Assembly: GCA_003990745.1 (NCBI GenBank)
Contig: RBNI01005931.1
Location: 1-11,930 of the forward strand
Source of the DNA: Jimgerdemannia flammicorona
Taxonomy: Eukaryota > Mucoromycota > Endogonomycetes > Endogonales > Endogonaceae
Direction: 5' to 3'
Length of the DNA: 11,930 nt
In this document: in pieces, positions 1 to 8,136 of the stretch
Numbering within the stretch: the first letter of the stretch is position 1
Layout: each line of letters begins with the position of its first letter
Translations under genes and position numbers: made by a program
The notes under the pieces: generated by a model
What the model was told of the DNA's origin: nothing
The model's database searches: none
Seen by the model: the letters and a program-made list of their open reading frames with translations, nothing else

Positions 1-199
1 TCGTGGTTTGGTAGTGAGGATCTGTGAGCAGAGTGGTGGGAGAGTGGCGATAGTGTTAGACAAGGTGGTCTTTCATTGGGAAGGAGTAGGGGGGGGGAGA
101 CCCCCTAGAGGGATCAGATAAGGGGTGGGATCATTGTATATATGGGATAGATAGGTATTAATAAAGGGATGGAGTCTAAGTGACTATAAAAAAAAAAAA
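1..199 (+). mobile_element. 3' end of a poly(A)-tailed retrosequence (LINE/SINE or cDNA-like)
   Basis: This G-rich stretch is unrelated to the LTR elements. It ends in an AATAAA signal (160-165), then 22 bases, then a run of 12 A (188-199). Directly after the A run the sequence becomes the middle of an LTR terminus (LTR C). That layout fits the 3' end of an RNA copied into LTR C by target-primed reverse transcription, as LINEs and SINEs do. The 5' end lies outside the window, so no coding region or TSD can be checked. A processed host transcript is the main alternative. Confidence 0.5.
87..107. repeat. G-tract hairpin
   Basis: A run of nine G (89-97) is followed by AGA and CCCCCTA, so TAGGGGG (87-93) can pair with CCCCCTA (101-107) around a 7-base loop. 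It lies in the presumed 3' untranslated part of the poly(A)-tailed sequence. It could be an RNA structure recognised by a reverse transcriptase, or chance in a G-rich tract. Confidence 0.35.
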
Positions 200-322
200 G
201 AGGACGTACTCCATACAAAATTGATCCTGACCATAAGAAAACAGTCTTCTAGAATATCCAGAACTTCCAGAAAACTCTTCCAGAACTACATAATGGTTAC
301 CCTAAAAAGCAACCCTCTTATA
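200..322 (+). mobile_element. LTR C fragment: U5 end in plus orientation
   Basis: This is the reverse complement of the U5 terminus shared by the minus-strand LTRs (compare 8140-8262). It ends in CTTATA, the decayed form of the family end CTTACA. On its right, gag of element 1 starts abruptly in the opposite orientation at 323. So an element or solo LTR inserted in plus orientation into that gag, and only its last ~123 bp remain in view. Its left side is cut by the poly(A)-tailed sequence. The expected right-hand TSD would be TTGTG (323-327); the left copy is outside the window. Confidence 0.8.
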
Positions 323-1425
323 TTGTGAGTCTGGAGTGAGGGCTTGATAGATAGCTGTCTGTTGCTGTATAGGTGTATTCTGTCCTGATGGAGGTGTGTC
401 TCCTTCAGTAATATATCTGGGATCGAATTCACTGAGATACTCCTCCTCTCCTTCAGTTTAGTCTCTATGTAATTGGGTTTGCTCAGTGTCAAAGTAAACA
501 GAATCAGTTGTATATCTGACTTCAGATAGACTTAGTTCAAAGTTAAGTTCTGGTTCAGTATTGGTTTCAAGTTCAGATAGAGCTATAGCAGGGCCTACTT
601 CTGGTTCAGGGTCAGATTGTTGATAAAGAGTTTCTCTTGCTTCTTCCTTAAGAATATGGCAGACCTTACTGTTCTGGAATTGATAGTATAATGTGGTCTT
701 GGTCCTGGTATGGTGAAAGTCAGTAGAGTTGAGCCACTTGGCTACAGAGGCTTGGGCTTTATGAGGAACTAAAGCTAGAAAGACTGCTGCTGGTTGTCCT
801 AGGTCACTTGGATTTGTAGAGCTGACAAAAAACTCTTGTTGAGAAGAGTAAAGAAGACTTCTATAAGACCTTCTTCATCTTGACTTGTGGGGTGTAGAGA
901 AAGGAGTTCAGTAAATAGAGTTTCACCTATCTGCTGGTTTAATTGGAGTACTTCTTTCTTCGAATAAAGTTTGTCTCACTTATTGTAGGTGTGGAGGTCA
1001 AATTGTTCTTGTATGTCAGATTCAATTCTCTCCAGATTGTCAGATAGTTCAGAATAAATTCCAGTTCAGAGGTTGGACTTTATATCAACTTGTAGGAATT
1101 CTCAGAGGGGTTTGTAGTGGAGTGAGGAAGCATCTTGAAGCAGAATTAGATTATAAACTACTGCTACCAAGTTATAAAAGGATTACTTCTTAGAGTAACT
1201 GTTATGTAGTTCTAGAAGAGTTTTCTGAGAGTTCTGGATATTCTGGAAGACTGTTTTCTTAAGGTCAAGATCAATTTCATATGGAGTACATCCTCTATGC
1301 TTATTGATTTCAAAATTGGGTTGATGTCTCAACCAAAGTCCTTTTTCAGACTAGTTCTGGATGTTCAGAATTTTCTGTATTTCAGGAAGTTTAAGAAACT
1401 AAGACCAGCTTAGTTGAATTGGCAT
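323..1425 (-). pseudogene. Gag N-terminal region of element 1, degenerate and truncated
   Basis: This is homologous along its whole length to the first ~365 codons of the element B polyprotein (7292-8392). The reading frame is broken by stops and small indels, for example 2 extra A near 825. It enters from LTR1: the ATG-like start is at 1425-1423 and the LTR/primer-site border at 1172/1173. It contains the acidic Gag segment and is cut at 323 by LTR C. Where element B has TAA at codon 160, this copy keeps CAA (CTC CAA TTA AAC, near 945-955), which shows directly that the stop in B arose by C-to-T change. It has no protein function now. Confidence 0.8.
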
Positions 1426-1856
1426 ATCACTGCAGACAATACCCAATTAGGAAATCTTGTGATGGGGTTAAGAGTGAGACCTAATGGGGAGCAGATTTAC
1501 TTAAGAGTGGTTTATGAGTTATTAAATAGGTTTATTTACTATTCATAATATTACTATACTGAGAGTAGTTATGGAAGGGGTATTGTGGAGAAGTGTTTAA
1601 GAGTTGTGTTTGGATTATTCAAGTACTCAAGTCTGAGATTCTGAGGTCTGGAAGAGGGGGTATTTATACTAGTGAGGGCTATCTAGACTATGCTAGATAT
1701 GGATATAGCACTTAGTACCTTGCTGAGTCAGAATGCAGTCACATAGTACAAGTGTGATCTGATATATCAAGAGATCATCTGACTGCTGAGTCAGTTCACA
1801 GTTACATCATATAAGGCTAATCTAACTATACTATGACTGCTAAGCTATTTATAGGT

Positions 1857-2320
1857 TTAGATACTGTCTGGATAGTCTTTAATGATATCACTATTGATGG
1901 CATCATCTCTGATGAAGTAGTTGTCTAGGAAGAGTTATTCATAGATTAACTCTCCTTGTTTGCTGAGGTAATAATACATTAGAACTTCATCACTGTCCTA
2001 CAAAATAGCATCATCTGTCTTGTATGCTAGATAAGGTGTTAGTGGGCAAAGGAGTGGTGCATCATCTTCACTTTCATCAGATTTACTGTCTGCATACCTT
2101 CTATAGATTACAGCACTATGAGTCTCAGGGTTGTAGTAAGCTGGTGACTGTAGTTCATATTATTCATACTTGGGTGATAGAGTTGTTGGTTCAATCTCAA
2201 GAGTTGTCTGAAGGTACAGGTTATATTCTCTGATCTCTTCATTATAGTTGAAGTAATCAGGAGTGAATGCGGGTTGGTACTCATACCAGTGATCATTATC
2301 TCAATAAGTCTCATAGGTGG
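1857..2320 (-). pseudogene. Decayed acidic, Tyr-rich coding sequence in U3 of LTR1
   Basis: Read on the minus strand, about 155 codons hold only a handful of stops (for example TAA at ~2165, TAG at ~2000, TAA at ~1940). The translation is rich in Tyr, Asp, Glu and Pro, with stretches such as YADSKSDESEDDAPL. It runs into the R region, ending at 1857 after a DDAINSD...KDYPDS stretch whose counterpart (DDVINSD...KDYPDS) is present in the other LTRs. I recognise no domain. The composition resembles the acidic part of Gag, so a Gag relative is one possibility and an LTR-encoded accessory protein another. Confidence 0.4.
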
Positions 2321-2450
2321 TTATAAACTGTTGTAAGCTCATCAGCAACATTGGCAGTATGATCAGAGTTGGCAGAGATCCTTAATTTGAGGTTAGTCAG
2401 CATCAGAGAGATCATTGTCTTCTGCTTCATCTTCATCAAATCGAATTATA

Positions 2451-2957
2451 TCATAGACATCCTTCATGGTATGTATATCCAACTTGAGGCATTTGCAGAA
2501 TATGGTCAGCGGGGTGCAGAAAGGTTCTGTCTGTAGTCTGAATGTACTCGAGATACTTGTAGTTGAGTTCTTGTATCATTTCATCGATTTGGCCATAGGA
2601 TAGAGTAGTAACTATTTTACTGGTAGTAACTTGGAGATGGGAAATAATGGTGCTATACTCATAAAAGAGTTTTTGGTATTTGTATGTAATGAGTTTCTTT
2701 TGTTGAGACATCTAGATAATATCTATATCATAGTAGTGTTTAACTATATCTTCTAAGAGATGACCAATCTGGTAGTAGCTTGAGATTTGTCTGATTTGAT
2801 AGGCTTCACTAAGCATGTTCAGAGTGTTCTATCAGGCTTCCACAAAGTAAAGAGGTGCTAAGCTATGGATATTTATAAGGGGCAGAGAGGGTGTGGCTCA
2901 GTTGATAATGACATTCCAAATGTCAGCGCAGATGTAGTTGTAGATCTCAGTGCTCAT
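2451..2957 (-). pseudogene. Decayed U3-encoded reading frame of LTR1 (unknown protein)
   Basis: A minus-strand frame of 169 codons starts at ATG 2957-2955 and ends at TGA 2453-2451. It has four internal stops (TGA, TGA TAG, TAG) and an 86-codon open part after a second ATG at 2711. A frameshift then leads into a strongly acidic stretch (FDEDEAEDNDLSDAD). The protein is rich in Tyr, Gln, Ile and Lys and is probably helical. A segment with YQKLFYEY ... ELNYKYLEYIQTTD shows a loose similarity, judged by eye, to the U3 frame of element B (YQKKYYNH ... YQKVHELYLSTQD). No known family recognised. Confidence 0.4.
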
Positions 2958-3232
2958 GTTTGTATATTCAGAAGTTGTAGTTGTGTATTTGGTTTATTTT
3001 GGTTCTGTGTTTCAATGTATCTTGATGCTTAATATAGATATATTTGGTCCTGATTAGTAAGATCCCATTTGTGTAAATCTTGTATTCCATGACTTTATAT
3101 TAACTCAGCTTTGTATACTGTGACTTCAGTTTGACTCAGCTTCATGATCTTGCAGATGATTTCCAGAATTGTTCAGAGGTTACATGTGATTTCAGTGGCT
3201 TGTTCTGAGGGTAACGTGTAATTTTGGTAGCT

Positions 3233-3237
3233 TGGAG
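3233..3237. repeat. Left TSD of solo LTR A (TGGAG)
   Basis: TGGAG directly precedes the TGTAAG terminus of LTR A. Its partner is TAGAG at 11073-11077, directly after the CTTATA end of LTR A: 4 of 5 bases match and the difference is a G-to-A transition. Confidence 0.75.
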
Positions 3238-3269
3238 TGTAAGAGGGTTGCTTTTTAGGATAACCATTA
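3238..3269 (-). mobile_element. LTR A, U5-terminal piece (split by element B)
   Basis: These 32 bases repeat the first 32 bases of the neighbouring element B LTR (3270-3301) with one difference. They look like a tandem duplication but are the end of an older LTR: the sequence continues at 9622 after element B. Joined, LTR A is 1483 bp against 1477 bp in B; a 6-bp extra ATCTCT near 10380 accounts for the difference. Confidence 0.88.
3265..3269. repeat. Left TSD of element B (CATTA)
   Basis: CATTA immediately precedes the TGTAAG terminus of element B and is repeated exactly at 9617-9621. An uninterrupted family LTR has this CATTA once (8167-8171). Five bases is the usual TSD length for Ty3/Gypsy integrases. 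Confidence 0.92.
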
Positions 3270-4746
3270 TGTAAGAGGGTTGCTTTTTAGGGTAACCATT
3301 ACGTAGTTCTAGAAGAGTTTTCTGGAAGTTCTGGATATTCTGGAAGACTGTTTTCTTATGGTCAGGATCAATTTCGTATGGAGTACATCCTTTATGCTTA
3401 TTGATTTCAAGATTGGGTTGACGTCTCAACCAAAGTCCTTTTTCAGACTAGTTCTGGATATTCAGGATTTTCTATATTTCAGGAAGTTTAAGAAACTAAG
3501 ACCAGCTTAGTTGAATTGGCGTATCGCTGCAGACAATATCCAATTAGGAAATTTCATGATGGGGTTAGGAGTAGGACTTAATGGGGAGCGGATTTACTTA
3601 AGAGTAGTTTGTGGGTTATTAAATAGGTTTATTCGCTATTCATGATATTGCTATACTAGGAGTAGTTGTATGAAGGGATATTGTGGGGAAGTGTTCAGGA
3701 ATGTTCTTGTGTGTTTGAGTCTGAGATTTTGAGGTCTGGGGAAGGGGGTATTTATACTAGTGAGGGGCTATCTGAACTATGCTAGATATGGATGTAGCAC
3801 TAAGTGCTTTGCTGAGTCGGAATACAGTCACGTAGTACAAGTGTGATCTGATATGTCAAGAGATTGTCTGACTGCTGAGTCAGTTCACTGTCATGTCGTA
3901 CCAGACTAATCTAACTATACTATGACTGCTAATCTATTTATAGGTTTAGGTGCTGTCTGGGTAGTCTTTGATGACATCACTATTGATGACATCATCACTG
4001 GCAAGATCTGAGCAGTTTTCTGACTTCTGACATCATCAGTTTCAAGGTGTCATCACTTCTTGCAAGATTAAGGCTGTCCTTGGTGGCGGTGGTTATACAA
4101 GGATAACAGGTCTTAGTTCTCTTTTTTTTTTGGTCTGCTGGTGCATTTACAAGGACTGGCCATTCTCATCTAGGGTGAGGGCTCCCAATGTCACGGCTGG
4201 GGGTTCGAACCTCTTGGAAATGATATTTTCTATAATTCGAGACAATTTCTAGTAGTAATATCTGTCACATGGATGGCTTGAGATTGGTTTCGATGTTGTT
4301 GGCTTTCTTGAGTTCAGATGAAGCATCCATCACTCTCCAACAGAGGTGATACAGATAGAGTGAATGAAGTTGTTCAAATGTACTTTGCTTCGGCTAAGTA
4401 ATGAGGTCTTATATAGCCACAGTATATCTTGGTCTTGAGTTGATAAGTACAGTTCATGAACCTTTTGGTAGATGAGATAGAGTTCTTCTTGTCTCGATTT
4501 GAGTTTGGTACTTTCGGTTTTCTTTTGTAATAGTACAGTATACCAAACTAGTTATAGCAGTTCAGAGTCAGTCTTATGGTTGTAGTACTTCTTCTAGTAT
4601 TCTTGTATCTTGGCGGTGGGTTCTTGTGCTTGCTGGCATATTTCGTGTAACCAGATGATCTCTTGTTTTGTAGTCTCACATGTGGTTTCCAAATTAGTTC
4701 TGAGGATACTATGCGATTTTGGTGGCTTGGAGGTTGTACGCTTACA
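3270..4746 (-). repeat. 3' LTR of element B
   Basis: It aligns base for base with the 5' LTR at an offset of 4870. On the minus strand it begins TGTAAG at 4746 right after the polypurine tract and ends CTTACA at 3270. Conserved sites are a TATA box (3749-3756, minus), TGAGTCA (3876-3882) and an A-run of 10 in U3 (4132-4141, minus). It also holds a copy of the Gag N-terminal coding segment, which here lies downstream of everything and is not expressed as Gag. Confidence 0.93.
4333..4746 (-). pseudogene. U3-encoded reading frame, 3' LTR of element B
   Basis: From the first base of the LTR a minus-strand frame of 138 codons runs to TGA (4332-4330), with only two internal stops (TAG and TAA). 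Both stops are also in the 5' LTR, so they predate this insertion. The protein is rich in Lys, Glu, Gln, Tyr and Leu and looks helical, with stretches such as RQEELYLIYQKVHELYL. It has no in-frame ATG near its start, so expression would need splicing or frameshifting from the overlapping end of the polyprotein. Decayed or accidental coding are both possible. No family recognised. Confidence 0.4.
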
Positions 4747-4909
4747 ACTCTCCTCTTCTTAGCTTTCGACATCCTCGTCGGGGCCTTCTAATTTGTTCTG
4801 GTGTTATTGTACCATTTGGATGGTTCTTGTGGCTGTATTTGTTGAGGATTTGTTCAACTTTGTATTCTTCTTGGTCATTAATAATGACAGGTACAGGTGG
4901 TTCTGTGGT
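4745..4909 (-). pseudogene. Chromodomain-like remnant and basic C-terminal tail
   Basis: Residues 1162-1216 of the frame. PPVPVIINDQEEYKVEQIL matches the way integrase-linked chromodomains of fungal Ty3/Gypsy elements begin (Pro-rich lead, acidic pair, Tyr/Trp, VE.IL). The expected core with YLVKWKGY...WEP is missing. The frame goes directly to HKNHPN and a basic tail (RRPRRGCRKLRRG), like the segment after a chromodomain. The deletion that removed pol may have taken the core as well. In complete elements this domain is thought to guide integration to heterochromatin. Assignment is from motif pattern only. Confidence 0.55.
4748..4760 (-). promoter_or_regulatory. Polypurine tract of element B
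   Basis: On the minus strand this reads AAGAAGAGGAGAG, one base before the TGTAAG start of the 3' LTR. This is where plus-strand DNA synthesis is primed in LTR retroelements. Its exact position supports the LTR border chosen here. Confidence 0.9.
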
Positions 4910-5167
4910 TCAGTTCAGAAATGTGTCTCGGACTTTCTGGAGTAGTGGTCTGATATGGCTGTCAACTTTGGAAAAGTCTTCTTCAGAGTTCTCGAGTTCT
5001 CCTTTTGATGGACAGATGGAGATAGCAAAGAGAGGGCATTTCTTGGTCAATTTCTTGAGTTGTAGCTTGTTGATATAGGTGATCTTTGGTCTAGGGTCAC
5101 TAGAGTTGAGTGTGTCCTTTTCGCCTTGTAGTTTGAAGTTGTGGCGTTCTTTCTTGATGGTCAGAGA

Positions 5168-5485
5168 ATGGTTTACCCAATTGATTATGGAGTTTTCTTA
5201 TTTCAACCATAGAGTTCCAAGGATGATTTCATTGTCAGGAAGTGGTATAATCTGAAGGGTAACATATACTCGATAGTCACCAATTCGGAAGTGTAGGTTG
5301 TGGACTTCCTTGCTAATAATATGTGAGGTTCCATCAGCTGTGGCAACTGCTTGAGTTTATTGTACCAGAGAGGTGAAGACCTTGAGTCTGTTGGCTGTTT
5401 CTTCATTGATGAAGTTGCCTGAGGCACCACTGTCTATCATGATCTTGACAGGTGCTCGATTGACAAAAGCTTTAAGTGTAAGCAG
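5168..5485 (-). pseudogene. Retropepsin-like aspartic protease domain
   Basis: Residues ~970-1075. The active-site triad Asp-Ser-Gly is intact in MIDSGASGNFI (987-991), followed by ATADGTS and IILGTLWL (1057-1063), matching the flap and ILG[M/T]PWL motifs of Ty3/Gypsy proteases; the usual Pro is Leu (CCA to CTA fits one transition). Two stops, after residue ~1004 and at 1065, are TAA in places where a Gln codon would fit. The enzyme would have cut the polyprotein into its mature parts, acting as a dimer in the virus-like particle. Confidence 0.85.
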
Positions 5486-5701
5486 TTTGTCTGATCTAAT
5501 GGTAGTGATTTCGGTTATAGGAGCTTTTCTTCTATTGGTTCTTCTTTGAGCCAGTTCATTGACACAAGAGAAGCAATTATCAATTATTCAGAAAGAGTAC
5601 ATTTCAATGCCATGGGGACATCAGCCACTTGGTACATATCCATCTTCAATTTTCTTGTAGAATTGTTCTTCTTTGTTCATAGTAGGTTGGACTGGGGCCT
5701 T

Positions 5702-6100
5702 GTTTGATGAGCTAAATCCTTTGGATCCTTTGATAGTGGGCAGTAGTTCCGGGACTTCCTTGACTGTCAGGGTTGACTCGATTTTTTCGAATAGAATCTG
5801 GGCAATATAGAATCCAATGGGAATCTTGAAGGGTGTCCAACTGTGGTTTCGGATGAGGACAATAATTTCACCTATGTAATCTTCATCAATAACTCCTCCT
5901 TCTACTGAGAGTCCTTTCAATGCTAGGCTGCTGCGACAGCATATTCTTCTAATATGTCCTTCAGGAATTTGGATACTGATTCCTGTATAGACTTGCTTGA
6001 CTTCTCGGTTAGAGACTGTAGCTTCTTCGGCTGCATACAGGTCATATCCGGCTGCTTTTTGACTTCCTTTAGTTGGGGCCTTAGCAGTTTGTCTTAACTT
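5702..6100 (-). pseudogene. dUTPase domain within the polyprotein
   Basis: Residues ~765-897, between the CCHC knuckle and the protease, open without a stop. All five motifs of trimeric dUTPases are seen in order: 1 AAGYDLYAAEE (780-790), 2 RRICCRSSLA (815-824), 3 GGVIDEDYIGEI (832-843, with the catalytic Asp836 and stacking Tyr839), 4 FKIPIGFYIAQ (855-865) and 5 TIKGSKGFSSS (886-896). Motif 4 has GFY where most enzymes have GDR, and motif 5 has SSS where GST is usual, so activity of this copy is doubtful. The enzyme hydrolyses dUTP to dUMP and pyrophosphate, limiting uracil in new cDNA. Its placement in Gag-Pro recalls the retroviral Pro-dUTPase arrangement but here it precedes the protease. 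Confidence 0.9.
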
Positions 6101-6190
6101 GATAAAGTCTAGTGTTCTGGTGGTCAGATTGTTAAGGTGGTGCAGAGTGGTAACAGTTGCTTGTGTTACTGTTCAGAGTTTTTGGTTAGG

Positions 6191-6232
6191 GCAGGCACTG
6201 GCCATGTGTCCTGTCTTTCAGCAATAGAAGTA
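6191..6232 (-). other. CCHC zinc knuckle, first Cys lost
   Basis: Codons 721-734 have the spacing C-X2-C-X4-H-X4-C. Cys724, His729 and Cys734 are present, with KTGHMASAC around the His. Position 721 is Tyr (TAC), one G-to-A change from Cys (TGC), and codon 725 is TGA. Such knuckles bind RNA in nucleocapsid. It marks the end of Gag, about 30 residues before the dUTPase. Confidence 0.85.
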
Positions 6233-8124
6233 TGCTCCGCTTCTTCTAAGTTCATTCCTTTCGCCTTCAGTGAGTTTCTTAAAGGTACTCGACTGGGTGG
6301 GTTCGTGATTTCTGGGTGTCCATGAAGTGGATGATGAGGGAGCTCAGGAGGCTTTATGCTTGAGTTCTTCTTTCTTGGTCCAAGTCTTTTTCTTGTTGTT
6401 GAACTGTCTTCGAGGCAGAATGGGTCCAGCTGTTAGGATCTGCTTGACCATAGTCTTGATTCTCGTCAGGTACCATTGTTGGTGGTCACAACCAACTAGG
6501 CATCCTTGTTCTCGGATTTTTCTAGTAAGCCATTTAGGCAGGGCATCAAATAAATGATCTGCTCTTGTACCATTTCGTGCTTCATCATTGGCAATATATC
6601 CTAGGCCAACAGTGTTCAGAAGTGACTCAAGTTTTGTACAGAAGGTTTCGAATTTCTCCTTACCATGTACATCGAATTTGAGGTTGTGGAGTTTTACTCG
6701 GGATTCAGTGATCATGGTTTCACTGTGATATTGAGCAATCATGAGTTGTTTAAGTCCAGGGGCTGCAGGATGGTCTCCATATCCTGGGGCATTATTTGCT
6801 GCATTCTGAGCAACTACTGCAGGTCGGGTGTCCTATGTGAGGGGTTTTTCAGGAAGGGTTCACCACCATTCTTTGGCAGGTCCTCGGAAGAATGTAACAA
6901 CTTGGTGGACATAGGCTGTAGTGGTAGCAAAGAGTTGTTCCAGAGTGTGGTCTTGATTGTTTATCAGAACACAGTCAGTAACTCACTCATTGGTCCATTG
7001 ATTGGCTTCGAAGTTGGTATCAACTACACTAATGAAGCTTTGGACTTCTTGTGCAGTACCATTGAAGGTAGGTAGACTCAGATTTTTTGTAGGTCAGGTC
7101 TGTTCAGCTAAGGCAGTAATGGTTGCTACCATTATGGCTACCTAGGCTGTGAGGTCTAGAATCTGTTGGTTTGCTATATTGTTTACTGGAGACAGTTGAA
7201 CTACTGGTAGTGGTGTTACTGGTACTACTTGAGGTACTGGTGCAGAGTGTGATGGGGTTCTTTGAGTCTGTGTAAGTTGCTGGAGTAATAGTTGCAGATC
7301 TAGAGTAAGGGCTTGATAGATGGCTGTCTGTTGCTGTGTAGGTGTATTCTGTCCTGATGGGGGTTCGTCTCCTTCGACAGTGTATCCGGGATCGAATTCA
7401 CTAAGATACTCCTCCTCTTCTTCAGTTTGGTCTCCATGTACTTGGGTTTGCTCAGCGTCAAAGTAGACAGAATCAGTTGTATATCTGATTTCAGATGGAC
7501 TTAATTCAAAGTCAAGTTCTGGTTCAGTATTGGTTTCAGATTCAGGTAGAGCTATAGCAGGGCCTGCTTCAGGTTCAGGATCAGGTAGTTGATGAAGGGT
7601 TTCTCTGACTTCTTCTTTAAGAATATGGCAGGCCTTGCTGTTCTGGAATTGGTAGTATAATGCGGTCTTGGTCCTGGTATGGTGAAAGTCAGTAGAGTTG
7701 AGCCACTTGGCTACAGAGGCTTGGGCTTCGTGAGGAACTAAGGCTAGAAAGACTGCTGCTGGTTGTTCTAGGTCGCTCAGATTCGTGGAGCTGACAAAAC
7801 TCTTATTGAGAAGAGTAAAGAAGGCTTCTATAAGACCTTCTTCATCTTGACTTGCTGGGTGTAGTGCAAGGAGTTCAGTGAATAGGTGTTTGTCTATTTG
7901 CTGATTTAATTAGAATACTTCTTTCTTTGAATGAAGTTTGTCCCACTTGTTGCAGGTGTGGAGGTCAAATTGTCCTTGTACATCAGGTTCAATTCTCTCC
8001 AGATTGTCAGATGGTTCAGAATAAATTCCAGTTCAGAGGTTGGGCTTTATACCAACTTGTAGGAATTCACAGAAGAGTTTGTAGCAAGGTGAGGAAGCGT
8101 CTTGAAGTAGAATTGGATTGTAAA

Positions 8125-8136
8125 CTGCTGCTACCA
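8125..8136 (-). promoter_or_regulatory. Primer binding site of element B
   Basis: On the minus strand this reads TGGTAGCAGCAG, three bases after the end of the 5' LTR. It would pair with a tRNA ending CTGCTGCTACCA. The first seven bases match primer sites for initiator Met tRNA in other LTR elements; the rest does not, so the tRNA is uncertain. A decayed copy (TGGTAGCAGTAG) flanks LTR1 at 1158-1169. Confidence 0.75.

Larger units (their letters stand above)
1173..3237 (-). mobile_element. LTR1: 5' LTR of element 1, main part, with a variant U3
   Basis: 1173-1910 aligns closely with the R/U5 part of the family LTR (8140-8880). It includes a decayed terminus (TATAAA for TGTAAG), a TATA box on the minus strand (1661-1668) and an AP-1-like TGAGTCA (1787-1793). 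From ~1915 to ~3150 it does not resemble the family U3. From ~3150 to 3237 homology returns and runs to within 14 bases of the LTR end, where LTR A is inserted. With the last 14 bases at 11078-11091 the LTR totals about 2079 bp, against 1477 bp for element B. It is flanked on the left by a primer-site-like sequence and gag, so it is the 5' LTR of a minus-strand element. Confidence 0.75.

Noticed and set aside
286..492. 68-codon minus-strand frame
   Set aside because: It crosses the junction between LTR C and gag of element 1 and is in a different frame from the homologous gag codons.
3238..3301. 32-base tandem duplication at the LTR start
   Set aside because: Explained by the end of LTR A next to the end of element B, with the CATTA TSD between them.
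3557..4035. A 479-bp 'LTR' bounded by TGATG...CATCA, also at 8427-8905 and 9877-10355
   Set aside because: The homology continues far beyond these ends on both sides in all copies. The true ends TGTAAG/CTTACA are supported by the polypurine tract, primer site, equal lengths and TSDs.
4120..4230. A tRNA gene in U3 around the GGTTCGAACC motif
   Set aside because: No cloverleaf, no convincing A box and no acceptor stem could be found.
4719..5078. 119-codon open frame on the plus strand
   Set aside because: Antisense to the protease-RT linker, tail and LTR start of element B; no recognisable domain.
6665..7075. 136-codon open frame on the plus strand
   Set aside because: It is antisense to the Gag core, whose minus frame carries recognisable motifs continuous over 1217 codons.
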